From Clusia tigrina (lineage: Eukaryota; Arthropoda; Insecta; Diptera; Clusiidae), in NCBI GenBank assembly GCA_920105625.2, contig OV050030.1, forward strand, positions 77,155,400 to 77,219,399: a stretch of 64,000 nt of DNA, written 5' to 3'. Of the stretch, positions 1-8,810 are shown in pieces. Positions within the stretch are counted from its first letter, which is position 1, and each line of letters opens with the position of its first letter. The translations under genes and the position numbers were made by a program. A model generated the notes under the pieces. The model had not been told where the DNA came from and did no database searches. It saw only the letters and a list, made by a program, of their open reading frames with translations.

Positions 1-262
1 GCTCGGCAAGCATTTTTTGCGATTGGGTATCGTCCTCATACAAAAAAACCTGTAATTCATGGTCATCCACTTTTCTGGGTCGATTTTCACGCTTCTTGTC
101 GCTCAGGTCAAAACGGCCGTCTTTAAACCGACGAAACCATTCTCTGTAAGTTGTTTCCGATAACGCACTGTCACTATAGGCCTCCACAAGCATTCGATAC
201 GATTCGGCAGACGATTTCTTCAAATTAAAGCAAATGCTCTTTTTGTGGCACAAATTAGACAT
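1..262 (-). CDS. mariner transposase, N-terminal part
   Basis: The frame opens with ATG at 262-260 and stays open for 87 codons to the window edge. The product has the N-terminal helix-turn-helix region that binds the mariner terminal repeats: AESYRMLVEAYSD, then REWFRRFKDGRFDLSD, then ENRPRKVDDHEL. These blocks match the Mos1/mauritiana-type transposase in order and spacing. The catalytic D,D(34)D domain would lie left of the window and cannot be judged. The product would cut and rejoin mariner DNA at TA sites in the nucleus. No stop or frameshift is seen, so this could belong to an intact copy, unlike the two deleted mariners further right. Confidence 0.85.
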   Translation of the reverse strand, partial: MSNLCHKKSICFNLKKSSAESYRMLVEAYSDSALSETTYREWFRRFKDGRFDLSDKKRENRPRKVDDHELQVFLYEDDTQSQKMLAE

Positions 263-435
263 GATTTCGAAAGGGAAAATGTATGTTGTCATAGGAAATC
301 ATTGATGGTGTGCAATGATTTGATGTAAACAGGTGTCGAACTCACACAGAAAAAAGTATGACGTTTCTATGGTAGCTAAATATGGTCATTAACACCATCT
401 ATGAGCAAACAGCGGATTTAAGCTTATACACCTGG
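1..435 (-). mobile_element. mariner element, 5' part, cut by window edge
   Basis: Reading on the minus strand, the element starts at 435 with CCAGGTGTATAAG, which resembles the ends of Mos1-type mariners, directly after a TA dinucleotide at 436-437 (the expected mariner target site). About 170 bp of untranslated leader separate this end from the transposase start at 262. The other end lies left of the window, so size and integrity are unknown. Confidence 0.8.
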
Positions 436-437
436 TA

Positions 438-789
438 TATTGAAGAAATCTTCTCCGTTCTTCTGGCACTCCGCTTCCCAAAACTGCCTTGTGCGCTCCT
501 GTAAAAATCGTTTCATTAAAATTATTATATACTTATAAAATATTCTAATTTTGCACGGTGCCACACTATTCTTGGAGTTGCTTTTAAATTTAATCACATC
601 ACAATAGTAGCTTGGCATTGCAAGCAACACGCAATTAAATTTACTAAATTTGTCTTCCTCCGCATCAATACCACATTTATTTTACCGAGCAGCTCAATTT
701 GCATTAACTTTTGTTTCAAAACTACATATTGATAATTAATAAATAAAATTTTTCCGATTCTATTCGGCAATATTTTTCTTGTTATGTTT
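438..789. other. intergenic stretch without recognised gene
   Basis: AT-rich sequence between the mariner end and the first recognisable non-LTR codons. A short minus-strand open frame at 424-630 overlaps the mariner end and resembles nothing I know. No repeat or RNA gene is visible. Confidence 0.5.
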
Positions 790-1057
790 CGACAGGGAAA
801 ATTTTGGCGGGAAACATAACCACAATTAAACCTTTTCTTTCGGTGGGAGCGATTGACAGATTGTCACGAGTTTCGCTCTCTCAAAAAATAGTTGACCCCG
901 GTAGAGCTTTATGTGTGTCTCTTCTCAGGTCTGATGGTTCTAATACAAAGTGGTTGAAATCTACAATTCCCTCCTGGAAACCCACTTACCGGAACACACA
1001 GGAATTTGGTAGAGGGTGACAGCTCGAATGGTGGAATCACGAAACGAAACTAGTATA
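790..1057 (+). pseudogene. R1/LOA-like non-LTR ORF2, linker before RT
   Basis: Shifting plus-strand frames give ALCVSLLRSDGS and then NSLLETHLPE. These match the short conserved blocks (a DGS block, then an LL-THFP block) that lie between endonuclease and reverse transcriptase in R1/LOA/jockey-type ORF2 proteins. At least one frameshift lies between them. The frame running into 1057 (RMVESRNETS) continues on the far side of the mariner at 1720, so the mariner jumped into this element. No endonuclease domain was recognised upstream of 790. Confidence 0.6.
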
Positions 1058-1719
1058 CGAGGGGTACTATTTATATATCGGGAATAGCAAATAATAACAA
1101 ACATTTTTAAATGAAAATTGATTTTCAAAATATTCCACTTGATGCTCAATACACTTTTGCATTCGTTCAAACTATTTGTCATTGCAGATTTTCCATTCAT
1201 TTTGAGACACCTCCAAAACATGGTTTTTGAACGCTTCAACTGCTTCTTCGGCGCTCGTAAATCGTTGACCACGCAGTTTACCTTTGATATTCGGGAACAA
1301 GAAGAAGTCATTGGGTGCCAAATCGGGACTGTACGAAGGTTGAGTCATCAATTCGATGTTTTGACTGCTCAAAAATTCACTACTACCACGATTGAATTCA
1401 CTATACCAGCGATATACTGTGGTTTTTGATGGTGCTTTATCGCCATACAAAGAACTGTGTTCATCGACACATTCTTTTTAAGATTATCCACGTCGAAAGT
1501 TGTGAAAAATAATCCAATGAAAACCTTTTCTTGAAATTTCCATTTATTTTGGCCAAATTGATTTTCTTCCCTCAATGTAAACAAAACAAATAGCACTTGT
1601 ACATCAACACATTTTGAGTACGTTTACCTTTACGTACGACAACCTTTATTATGGTGTTGCCAGATTTTAGCTATTGACATTAGTGTTGCCAGTTCCCGAA
1701 ATATAAATAGTACCCCTCG
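1058..1719 (-). mobile_element. internally deleted mariner, 662 bp
   Basis: The terminal inverted repeats are near-identical: CGAGGGGTACTATTTATAT at 1058 and its reverse complement ending at 1719, followed inward by TCGGGAA on both sides. TA dinucleotides flank both ends (1056-1057 and 1720-1721). At 662 bp it is half the usual 1.3 kb. The remaining coding sequence is the N-terminus fused to the C-terminus, so it is a non-autonomous deletion derivative. It sits inside the R1-like ORF2. Confidence 0.9.
1172..1596 (-). pseudogene. mariner transposase, deletion and frameshift remnant
   Basis: Two minus-strand frames make up this remnant. The first (1369-1596) holds the divergent N-terminus. The second (1172-1450) begins GDKAPSKTTVYRWYSEFNRG, a transposase DNA-binding segment. 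It then jumps to IELMTQPSYSPDLAPNDFFLF, the block around the third catalytic aspartate, and ends in the usual C-terminal KGKLRGQRF...EAVEAFKNH region. The first two catalytic aspartates and everything between are missing, so no active enzyme can be made. The deletion explains the short element. It may still be mobilised in trans because both ends are well kept. Confidence 0.85.
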
Positions 1720-2209
1720 TACGGCATCCAAAATGTGACGGAGGAATCAATGAGGTTCTCTCTTTGCTCTTTTAACACCTTGTGTTACCTGGCCCAGATA
1801 ATATATATCCCATAATGTTAGAGAGAGAGAAGGGAATAAGTTCAATAGGGCCTTTGAAAAAGATCTACATAGATTGTCTTGCTCTGGGTTACGTACCATC
1901 TCTTTGGCGATAGGTTAGAAAAAGTCTTCATTCCCAAAACGGAAAAGGTTGGCTACACTTAAGCGAAAATCTTCAGGCCTCAGTTTGACATCGTTCATGT
2001 GGAAAGGACTGGAGCGTATGGTGGGGAAGTACAATAGGGCGGGTTTAATGTTGAATAGCCACCTTAGTATCCATCAGCATGCATACCAGAGTAGAAAATC
2101 AGCTCTGTACGATCTAGTTTGTAAAATCGAAACAAGGCTGGAAACTGGTGAATACACAATGGGGGAATTTGTGTATATTGATGGGGCATTCGATAATGCT
2201 ACATTATAC
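1720..2209 (+). pseudogene. R1/LOA-like reverse transcriptase, fingers/palm part
   Basis: Plus-strand frames give the start of a non-LTR reverse transcriptase: LPGPDNIYPIML, LKKIYIDCLALGYVPSLWR, then after a frame change SLTSFMWKGLERMVGKYNR, HQHAYQSRKSALYDLV and FVYIDGAFDNAT. These are the conserved blocks RT0 to RT3 in correct order, and IDGAFDN is the first catalytic aspartate box. The gene breaks off at 2209 in the middle of this box. The matching next block (HGVDENIVKWIHFMLSKR) appears at about 5600, so the 3.35 kb between is an insertion. Frameshifts and stops make it a relic. Confidence 0.85.
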
Positions 2210-2580
2210 CAAAAACTGTCAAGATTATTGTAAGACGACAATACGCAAGTCTGGCATCACTATTCTTTTCTCTATTAATTAATTTTCTATCTTCTATAAG
2301 TTTGACATTTCTTGTAAAGTTTCTATTCTCCTTCTTCTTTTTCCTGCTCTCGAATAAAGTACTACAGATTTATTACAAGTTGATTATATTTTTATCTTTT
2401 TGCATCAAGAAAATTCTAACAAAAACAATATACAGAAAGACATTTCATTGCTCTCTTGAGTGAGAATCAACATATTGAACTTGATGGCAACCACATTGGA
2501 ATCCTGATCGACAATTTCACGAAGCAGTTTGCATCCACACGCATGGCTATTGTTGTTCGCACATTCGTATGAATAATTTA

Positions 2581-2602
2581 GTGTGTGTATGTGTGTGTGT
2601 GC
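2581..2602. repeat. GT microsatellite
   Basis: Alternating GT with two interruptions (one AT and one CG step). It lies inside the uncharacterised insert. Confidence 0.9.
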
Positions 2603-2825
2603 GTGCTCAAAGCAGAAGCGACTGATTTGAAATCAAATTTTTATTTTGTGATCTGTGTGCCTGGGGTAAAATACACAAGAATGAATTTTCTGTATGGCAA
2701 AGGTTTTTTATACGGAAAGTGGGGCTTATAAGAAAGATTTGCCATGTCATGACGAAGAATAATACGTGCATATTAAAACACTTGACAATATAAAAGAAAT
2801 ATGCATGCATATGATCTTTTATAAA

Positions 2826-2960
2826 GATCGATAGCACAAGTGGTAAAGTGTTGGTCTATCAATTTTATATCCGCTGAGAAATGTGTTTATTTTTATATTT
2901 TTTTAATTGTTGATCCTTTTTTTGAAAGCAAACTAATAATTATTTTTATAAAAAATAATA
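2826..2960 (+). repeat. tRNA-headed SINE-like repeat, copy A
   Basis: TAGCACAAGTGG resembles a pol III A box. It is followed by TTGGTCTAT, the same 9 bases found at the same place in the inverted copy at 4800-4930, and about 100 bp later by an AT-rich block TAATAATTATTTTTATAAA close to TTAATAATCATTTTTATAAA of that copy. No good B box is left, so this copy is decayed. Confidence 0.4.
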
Positions 2961-4799
2961 AGAATAGTTTCTACTTTAGCATAAATAATCCAGTATTAAA
3001 TAATTTTACTAAACCACATTGAATTGCTGCTGCTATAGCAGATCATTACAGCACATAAATGTATATATTCTAAAAATAGTCATAACGATGTTTCTTAACT
3101 CACATATATTAATTCATGTGCGCATGAAACTGTGTTAGTTTTGTACGATTTCAATACCTTTGTTTATGTTAGTTTTTTGATGCTTTTGCGCAATTCGTCT
3201 GAAGAAGCTCATAAATTTCACAAAATCTAATCCAATCAAACATTTCGTTCGTCAATGAATATGTGCAATTTTAGGAAGTTTTTCTTTTTTCGTATATGCT
3301 ATATTAAGTAAATTGTTAGATTTTATTCTTATGGTAGGAAAAGTAACAATTTTGCAGTTGTATTAAAATTGTTGATATTTCTTTTATATTAATACATTAT
3401 GTACAAATAAAAATTAACTTAAATTAATATAATTAAATGAATATCATTATAAAATATAAAAAAACATACAGTTTCAGATAAGAAATTAGACAGTAAATAA
3501 TTAAAAAATAAAACTAAAAAGAAGTCCCAACTATTATTCACGAATGTAGGTCAAGACAGATTATTTGATTCAAAGTATTTTCTATATGTATGTAAGTGGA
3601 TACACATCCAAAGACAAGTGCACATGCATAAAGAAGCACGAAGCAGTAAGAAGATTTTGCACATTTTTATTAGTTTCCATAACTCAAGTCTCCAAGTCGA
3701 AGCGATTGAGTTGCTGGTTGTAGTATTTCGAATGGCGTTTGTGAATAAACATGCAAGCAAGTCGACTTGGGTAAGCCCTGCACACATTATGTATACATTT
3801 TTAGAGGTAAATGTCAAAAGCAATGTGCAAAAATACGCACCTTATATTAAAATATGGTTTACTAAACATTATTTATCCTAATATAAATTTAAAATTTCTT
3901 GGATTTTTAAATACTTGAAATAATTTTTTATAGATTTTTGATTATAAAATTTTTCGATTATGACGTAGTTTAATATGCGTTGGAACACAATCATGGTTGA
4001 ACTACATTTTTCCTATAAAAATAAATGTTTATATATAGGTTATTGCATTATATACGGTTTTATTTACAAAACTTTGTAAATCAATGTATAACAAGAAGAT
4101 ATGCACTTAATACTAGATATTGAAGTTCATAAAATTTACTTCAAACATGAACATCATGTACTCGTACTATGTAAATGCGGAGAATCAGTGTTCATAGATA
4201 TGCATGCATGTATTCATGTGCGTACGAGTGGTTTAATTTTAAATAGGATGTGATTAAAACCTTGATTTTTTTGACTGTACCCTTAATCTAAAAATTATTT
4301 AGATACACTTTCTGATGGAATAGGCAACAGACGAACATATGAGTATTAAAATATTAACACTAATTTTAGCAAAATTGGCTTTTTGTGCATAATTATTCTT
4401 TCTTCGAATAGACTCAGAATATGTTTGATCACATGCTGCTAAAGCGAAAATATGAAATATAAGATCGAAAGAGTAAATTGTGCTGATATTTGTCCATACT
4501 GAAAATAATGACATATCCAAAATTTCATGACAAATTGAATTCTAATTCTGCTTCACTTTACAGCATACAACAAAAACTTCAATCGAGACATGAAGGCGTT
4601 TTATTTTCATTTCATTTCATTCTTTTTATGGCACAATTCGCTACCTGTCAAAAAAGACAAATATGGATGTATATGATTTGTCAAGGTTGAAGTTCATAAT
4701 ATTCCATCTTTTATAACAGGCATGAAATAATTCTGCTCTAGTTTTGGTCCAGTAAAATGATATAATACTGGTTAATTTATGGAAGATAGTAAAATACTT

Positions 4800-4930
4800 T
4801 TACTACTATTTATAAAAATGATTATTAATATAAAAAAAAATCCGATAAAACACAGCATTTTGCTGGGGCTCGAATCCTAAAAGTCATAAAAACTATAGAC
4901 CAACCCTGAACCATTGAGCTAAAGACACCC
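4800..4930 (-). repeat. tRNA-headed SINE-like repeat, copy B
   Basis: On the minus strand 4930-4858 reads like a tRNA. The A box is TTTAGCTCAATGG (4923-4911), then comes GGTTGGTCTAT, and the B box is GGATTCGAGCCCC (4877-4865), spaced about 46 bp as in tRNA genes. The anticodon stem does not pair well, so it is not a functional tRNA. The AT-rich tail (4850-4800) resembles copy A. It could be a tRNA pseudogene or a SINE. The A-box half looks most like a tRNA-Thr type, but I am not certain. Confidence 0.5.
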
Positions 4931-5562
4931 ATACTATTTTTGTTGATTTTCGAGTACATTAGAGAGTCAAAGTATTTGCTGGTGTAATTCTGAATTAACT
5001 AAAATCTCTATAATTCTGTACATAACATTCCGCAAAAAATAACTTTTAGTCTTCTTCTGGTGCAGCCATGAAGATTTGCTGTGCAATTCGATGGTGGCTT
5101 TTTTGGGGATAAATAAATAAGTTAAAAAAATATATGTATATTATTATTTATTAATTTTATACACCAATTTTTTCTCTTTTTTACTCATTTACAATATAAA
5201 TTTTAAAAATATTCCCGTAATTAGTTATAGAAATATACATACCTACTATATATGCTACGTAAATGAAATTATTCAAATGCAAATAACAAATAAATAAAAA
5301 TTACATTCGTACATTCATATCCATACACACATATGCATGCCGTAAACATGCTAGCAAGCATACAAATATTCGCACATAGTAATAAATACACATGCACATA
5401 TAGAAGTCGTAACAAAACGAAAAAACCAGAATGTGTGTACATAATTTGCCTTTGCATTGCCGAGCACACTTCGGGTGTTGGCTCCATAGGCAGCCACGGA
5501 ATTTTAACTCATTTCGCTGAGTGAAGAGAACGATGTAATGTCTTTATAGTATATTGTTTTTG

Positions 5563-6437
5563 ATGATACTATGTACTCGGCTGCTAGACCGCATGGGGTG
5601 GACGAAAATATTGTCAAGTGGATCCATTTCATGTTATCAAAAAGGCTGTTAACTCTTGGAGAGACAAACGACAATTGAAACGTGGCAGAAGTTGCTCAAG
5701 GATGTACTCAAGGTGACGTACTCTCTCCTCTTCTGTGGTGTTTTGTGGTGGGCTCTCTTCTGACTGAGTTACCGAACCATGAAATACACATCCAAGCATA
5801 TGCGGATGATGTATGTGCACTGACATCAGCAATGTCCTTTAGGACTGTATGTTCAAACATACAGAAAACTCTGGACAAAATGGCTGAGTGGTGCACTTCC
5901 CAGGGACTTACTATTAATCCAACTAAGACAACTGTGGTATTGTTTACACGAAAGAAGGAAGCTCACTTGGAAGACGCATGTTGAACTGAAGGTTAGTCGG
6001 GCACAAAAAAATTTGGGCAGTGCTGAACAGCATTTGGTAAGACTTGGGGTCTGAAACCAGCTGGTGTATTTTGGCTGTACATTGGCATTGGTTAGGCCAA
6101 TAATTTTGTATGCTACTGTGGTCTGGTGGTGCAGAATTGGGGTTAAGTCCACATGTTTGGGGTTAAACAGGCTACAGAGAAGTGTATGTTTGAGCATCAC
6201 GGGCGCCATGGGTACCACATCTAACGTTCTGAATGCTTTGTTGAACTTGCCACCATTTGATCTTATGATTCAACAGGAGGCGATGAAAACGATTTGTCGG
6301 TTATATTCACACGAATATTGGCACAACGACCATAATTTTGCACACAGAGTGACTTTCAAGAGGCTGTCGGAACAATACCCATTATTTCTGGCATCGAAAG
6401 ACAAACTCTTACTTAGAGTTTCTTTTGGAAGAAAGTA
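5563..6437 (+). pseudogene. R1/LOA-like reverse transcriptase, catalytic palm and thumb
   Basis: This is the second half of the RT interrupted at 2209. It gives HGVDENIVKWIHFMLSKR, then after a frame change AQGCTQGDVLSPLLWCFVV (RT4), then HIQAYADDVCAL with the catalytic YADD at 5799-5810, QGLTINPTKTTVVLFTRK (RT6/7), and the thumb region in a new frame (6064-6438): ALVRPIILYATVVWW, RLQRSVCLSITGAMGTT, ALLNLPPFDLMIQQEA. This block order is typical of R1/LOA/I-type elements that also carry RNase H. An in-frame stop near 5678 and later frameshifts show it is dead. Confidence 0.88.
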
Positions 6438-6497
6438 AAGGTCAGCTTCCCGACAAGAGAGCAATGGAGAGATCCAGAACTACTTGTAGGGGATCCG

Positions 6498-7000
6498 ATG
6501 ACAACTTTCTTCACCGATGGCTCCAAATCTGAAAGGGGAACTGGGGCTGGCTGGCATCTGAATGAAAATGTCAGATGCTTTTCGGCTATGGGAAGTATGG
6601 CAACGGTATTCCAATCGGAAGTGTTTGCTATACTGAAGGTAGCGGAATTGGTAATTGAGAAGAAATGGTGCGGTAAGGAAATAGGCACTGAAGGCCCTAG
6701 AAAACGCGTTAACTACTTCAAAAATTGTCCTAGAATGTAAGTCAAGGTTTAACTTCATCACAAGGTGGAATTTGCTTCAACTTATTTGGGTTCCGAGACA
6801 CTGTGGTGTTCAGGGGAACGAATTAGCTGATCAATTGGCAAACTGTGGATCTGCGGGCACTCCAATGGAACCAGAGCCATTTATCGGTATGAGTTTAGCA
6901 GGGGGTATGGATTCGATCAGGAGCCATGTGAATAATATTCACAAGAACCGATGTTGCAGTTTAGTTGCAAAACAACCAAGTGCTTCCTAGAAAGCCCAAA
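6498..7000 (+). pseudogene. R1/LOA-like RNase H domain
   Basis: FFTDGSKSERGTGAG carries the first RNase H aspartate, FQSEVFAILKVAE carries the glutamate helix, and in a shifted frame (6772-6990) LIWVPRHCGVQGNELADQLA carries the HxGxxGNExAD block. This RNase H follows the RT of the same element and would degrade the RNA template during target-primed reverse transcription. The code is cut at 7000 by the Maverick element. The frame through ...CFLESP resumes at 19441. Frameshifts are present near 6740 and 6970. Confidence 0.85.
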
Positions 7001-7824
7001 AGTAAATATGACATTTCTAGACCACATTTTTCATACAAAATGCGGTTCATGCCAACCTGTCTCTTTCGCACTTATTGTATTTATATATGTTCTTCTCGCT
7101 CTTGCAATGGAGTGACGTCATAGTTTTCGGTGCAAAGTAAAAGCTTTTATGTGATGACGTCATAGAAAGATTGCAAGCTTTCCGGTAAGCTTATTGTTTA
7201 GTTTGTATATATGTATATTACATTATATACATATACGAGTATGAATGTAAATATATTGTGTGTATTGCGGCGCGTGTGCGTTATATTATTATTGAAATAT
7301 TTTTATGTCAAAAGAGTTCAGGCGTCCGAATGCTCTTATGCAAATTTTTGTGCATATGTTATTGAAAATATGTAGTTCTAACAATTACAGTAAGAAAGAC
7401 TTATTTCGATTTCTTATCAGTTAAGTAGCTGAGCGTTTGGCGCTGTACACCGTGTGCTGTAAGATCTACTATGTTTGGACGTTAGGGGCTGGATGCTGTG
7501 GCGCTGTGCTCGGGGTGCGGCTTGTTTTCAAGATTAGTTATTAACTAAATGGGTTGTGCTCTGTAAGACCTACTATGACGTCATAGGTAGGTTGCAAGCT
7601 TTTGTCATGATATTTATGTATGAAAAGTGGTGAATAATATGAATAATATTTATGTCGAAAAGTGGTGAAGAATACACTTCCTGCTTAGATAAGGATTAGT
7701 GATTGAAAAAATGTATAAAAAGCGCGCTGATGATGGAGGATTTACACTCATAAATTGGCATTGAAGCAGAATTGGTATACCTTCGCTTTTTGCTTAAAGG
7801 AAATACATAACTATAATATACATA

Positions 7825-8767
7825 CGAGGTGTGATCAAAAAAGAACCGTTATTGTGTGATCAAAAAATAAAGTATTTATTTATTCATCAACAACTATCTT
7901 GTCCCCTTCAAAGTAATTCCCCTCAGATATAATACACTTATGCCAGCATTTTTTTCAATCCTCGAAACACTTCTGAAACGCTTTTTTTGGTATCGCCAAC
8001 AGCTCCTGTTTCGATTTTTCTTTTATCTCCTCAATCGTAGCAAAACGCTATCCTTTCATCGGTGTCTTCAGTTTTGGAAAGAGGAAAAAGTCAGCGGGGT
8101 CCAAGTCCGGTGAATACGGTGGTTGAGGCACGATAACGGTTTTGTTTTTGGCCAAAAACAGCTCCTGAGCGATGTCCATGCGACGTTGTTTTTGCTCAAA
8201 ATTTAGCAATTTTGGAACAATCTTCGCTGCCGCACGTTTCATGCCTAAAACATCCATAAAAATTGCTTGGCATGAGCCGATCGATATGCCAACATCATCA
8301 GCAACCTCTCTGATAGTGATTCGACGATTATCCAAAATCATTTTCTTCACTGCGTCAATGTTTTCATCGATTGTTGACGTGCTCGGGCGACCAGGACGAG
8401 CATCGTCATTGACATCTTCTCGGCCTTTCTTAAACCGGTTATACCACAATTGAACTTGTGTTCTGCTCATAGTAGACTCGCCAAAGGCCACAGTCAATAT
8501 TTCAAATGTGCTTGCGCATTTAATTTCATTTTTTACACAAAACTGAATACAGTTTCTTTGATCCATTTTTTCGAATACTACAAAATCGAAGAGCACACCA
8601 AAACACGACTAACCTTTTTATCTGTCTAAAACAAACTGACAATCCAAAATGGTTGGTATTGCCAACATATATAACAGACATGTGTACCAACATAAAAAAA
8701 AGCGAACATCGAACATACGTAACTCACGTAAAGATGTAAATAACGGTTATCTTTTGATCACACCTCG
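7825..8767 (-). mobile_element. internally deleted mariner, 943 bp
   Basis: Inverted ends CGAGGTGTGATCAAAA (7825) and its complement (ending 8767) are flanked by TA on both sides (7823-7824, 8768-8769). Joining the flanks restores the sequence found uninterrupted in the right arm of the Maverick (GGATATATGTATATTATAG in reverse), so the insertion point is directly verified. It is shorter than the usual 1.3 kb because the central catalytic region is missing. Confidence 0.93.
7880..8566 (-). pseudogene. mariner transposase, central deletion and stop
   Basis: Starting at ATG 8566-8564 the minus frame gives MDQRNCIQFCVKNEIKC, the DNA-binding region SRTQVQLWYNRFKKGREDV, the linker ARPGRPSTST, and IREVADDVGISIGSC. 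It then jumps from RRMDIAQE to KNKTVIVPQPPYSPDLDPADFFLF, skipping the first two catalytic aspartates. A TAG follows ...LKTPMKG at 8048-8050, and the frame goes on as RFATIEEIKEKS... to the natural TAA at 7880. The family differs from the other two mariners in the window in both ends and protein. It is inactive, but the ends are sound enough for trans mobilisation. Confidence 0.9.
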
Positions 8768-8810
8768 TATATCCTTTTGTGCTTTCTTTCTAAAACCAAA
8801 ATGAATTTCG

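Larger units (their letters stand above)
2210..5562. mobile_element. uncharacterised 3.35-kb insertion splitting the RT gene
   Basis: The RT reading ends at ...ACATTATAC (2201-2209) and resumes after ATGATAC (5563-5569). The 7-mers ATTATAC and ATGATAC differ at one base and could be a decayed target duplication. The insert begins CAAAAAC and ends GTTTTTG, a 7-bp inverted match. It is very AT-rich and has no open frame I can assign. It contains a GT run and two tRNA-headed repeats in opposite orientation. The borders follow from where the RT code breaks off and resumes. Its class is unknown, and it may be composite. Confidence 0.5.

Noticed and set aside
804..1019. Host gene at the left end
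   Set aside because: The part SLLRSDGS and the shifted SLLETHLP match non-LTR ORF2 landmarks; no host-like exon structure.
4858..4930. Functional tRNA gene on the minus strand
   Set aside because: A and B boxes are good, but the anticodon stem and acceptor ends do not pair; treated as a tRNA-derived repeat.
2607..5524. Several open frames of 60-90 codons on both strands in the AT-rich insert
   Set aside because: Low-complexity compositions, no recognisable motif, and frames mirror each other on both strands; expected by chance in AT-rich DNA.
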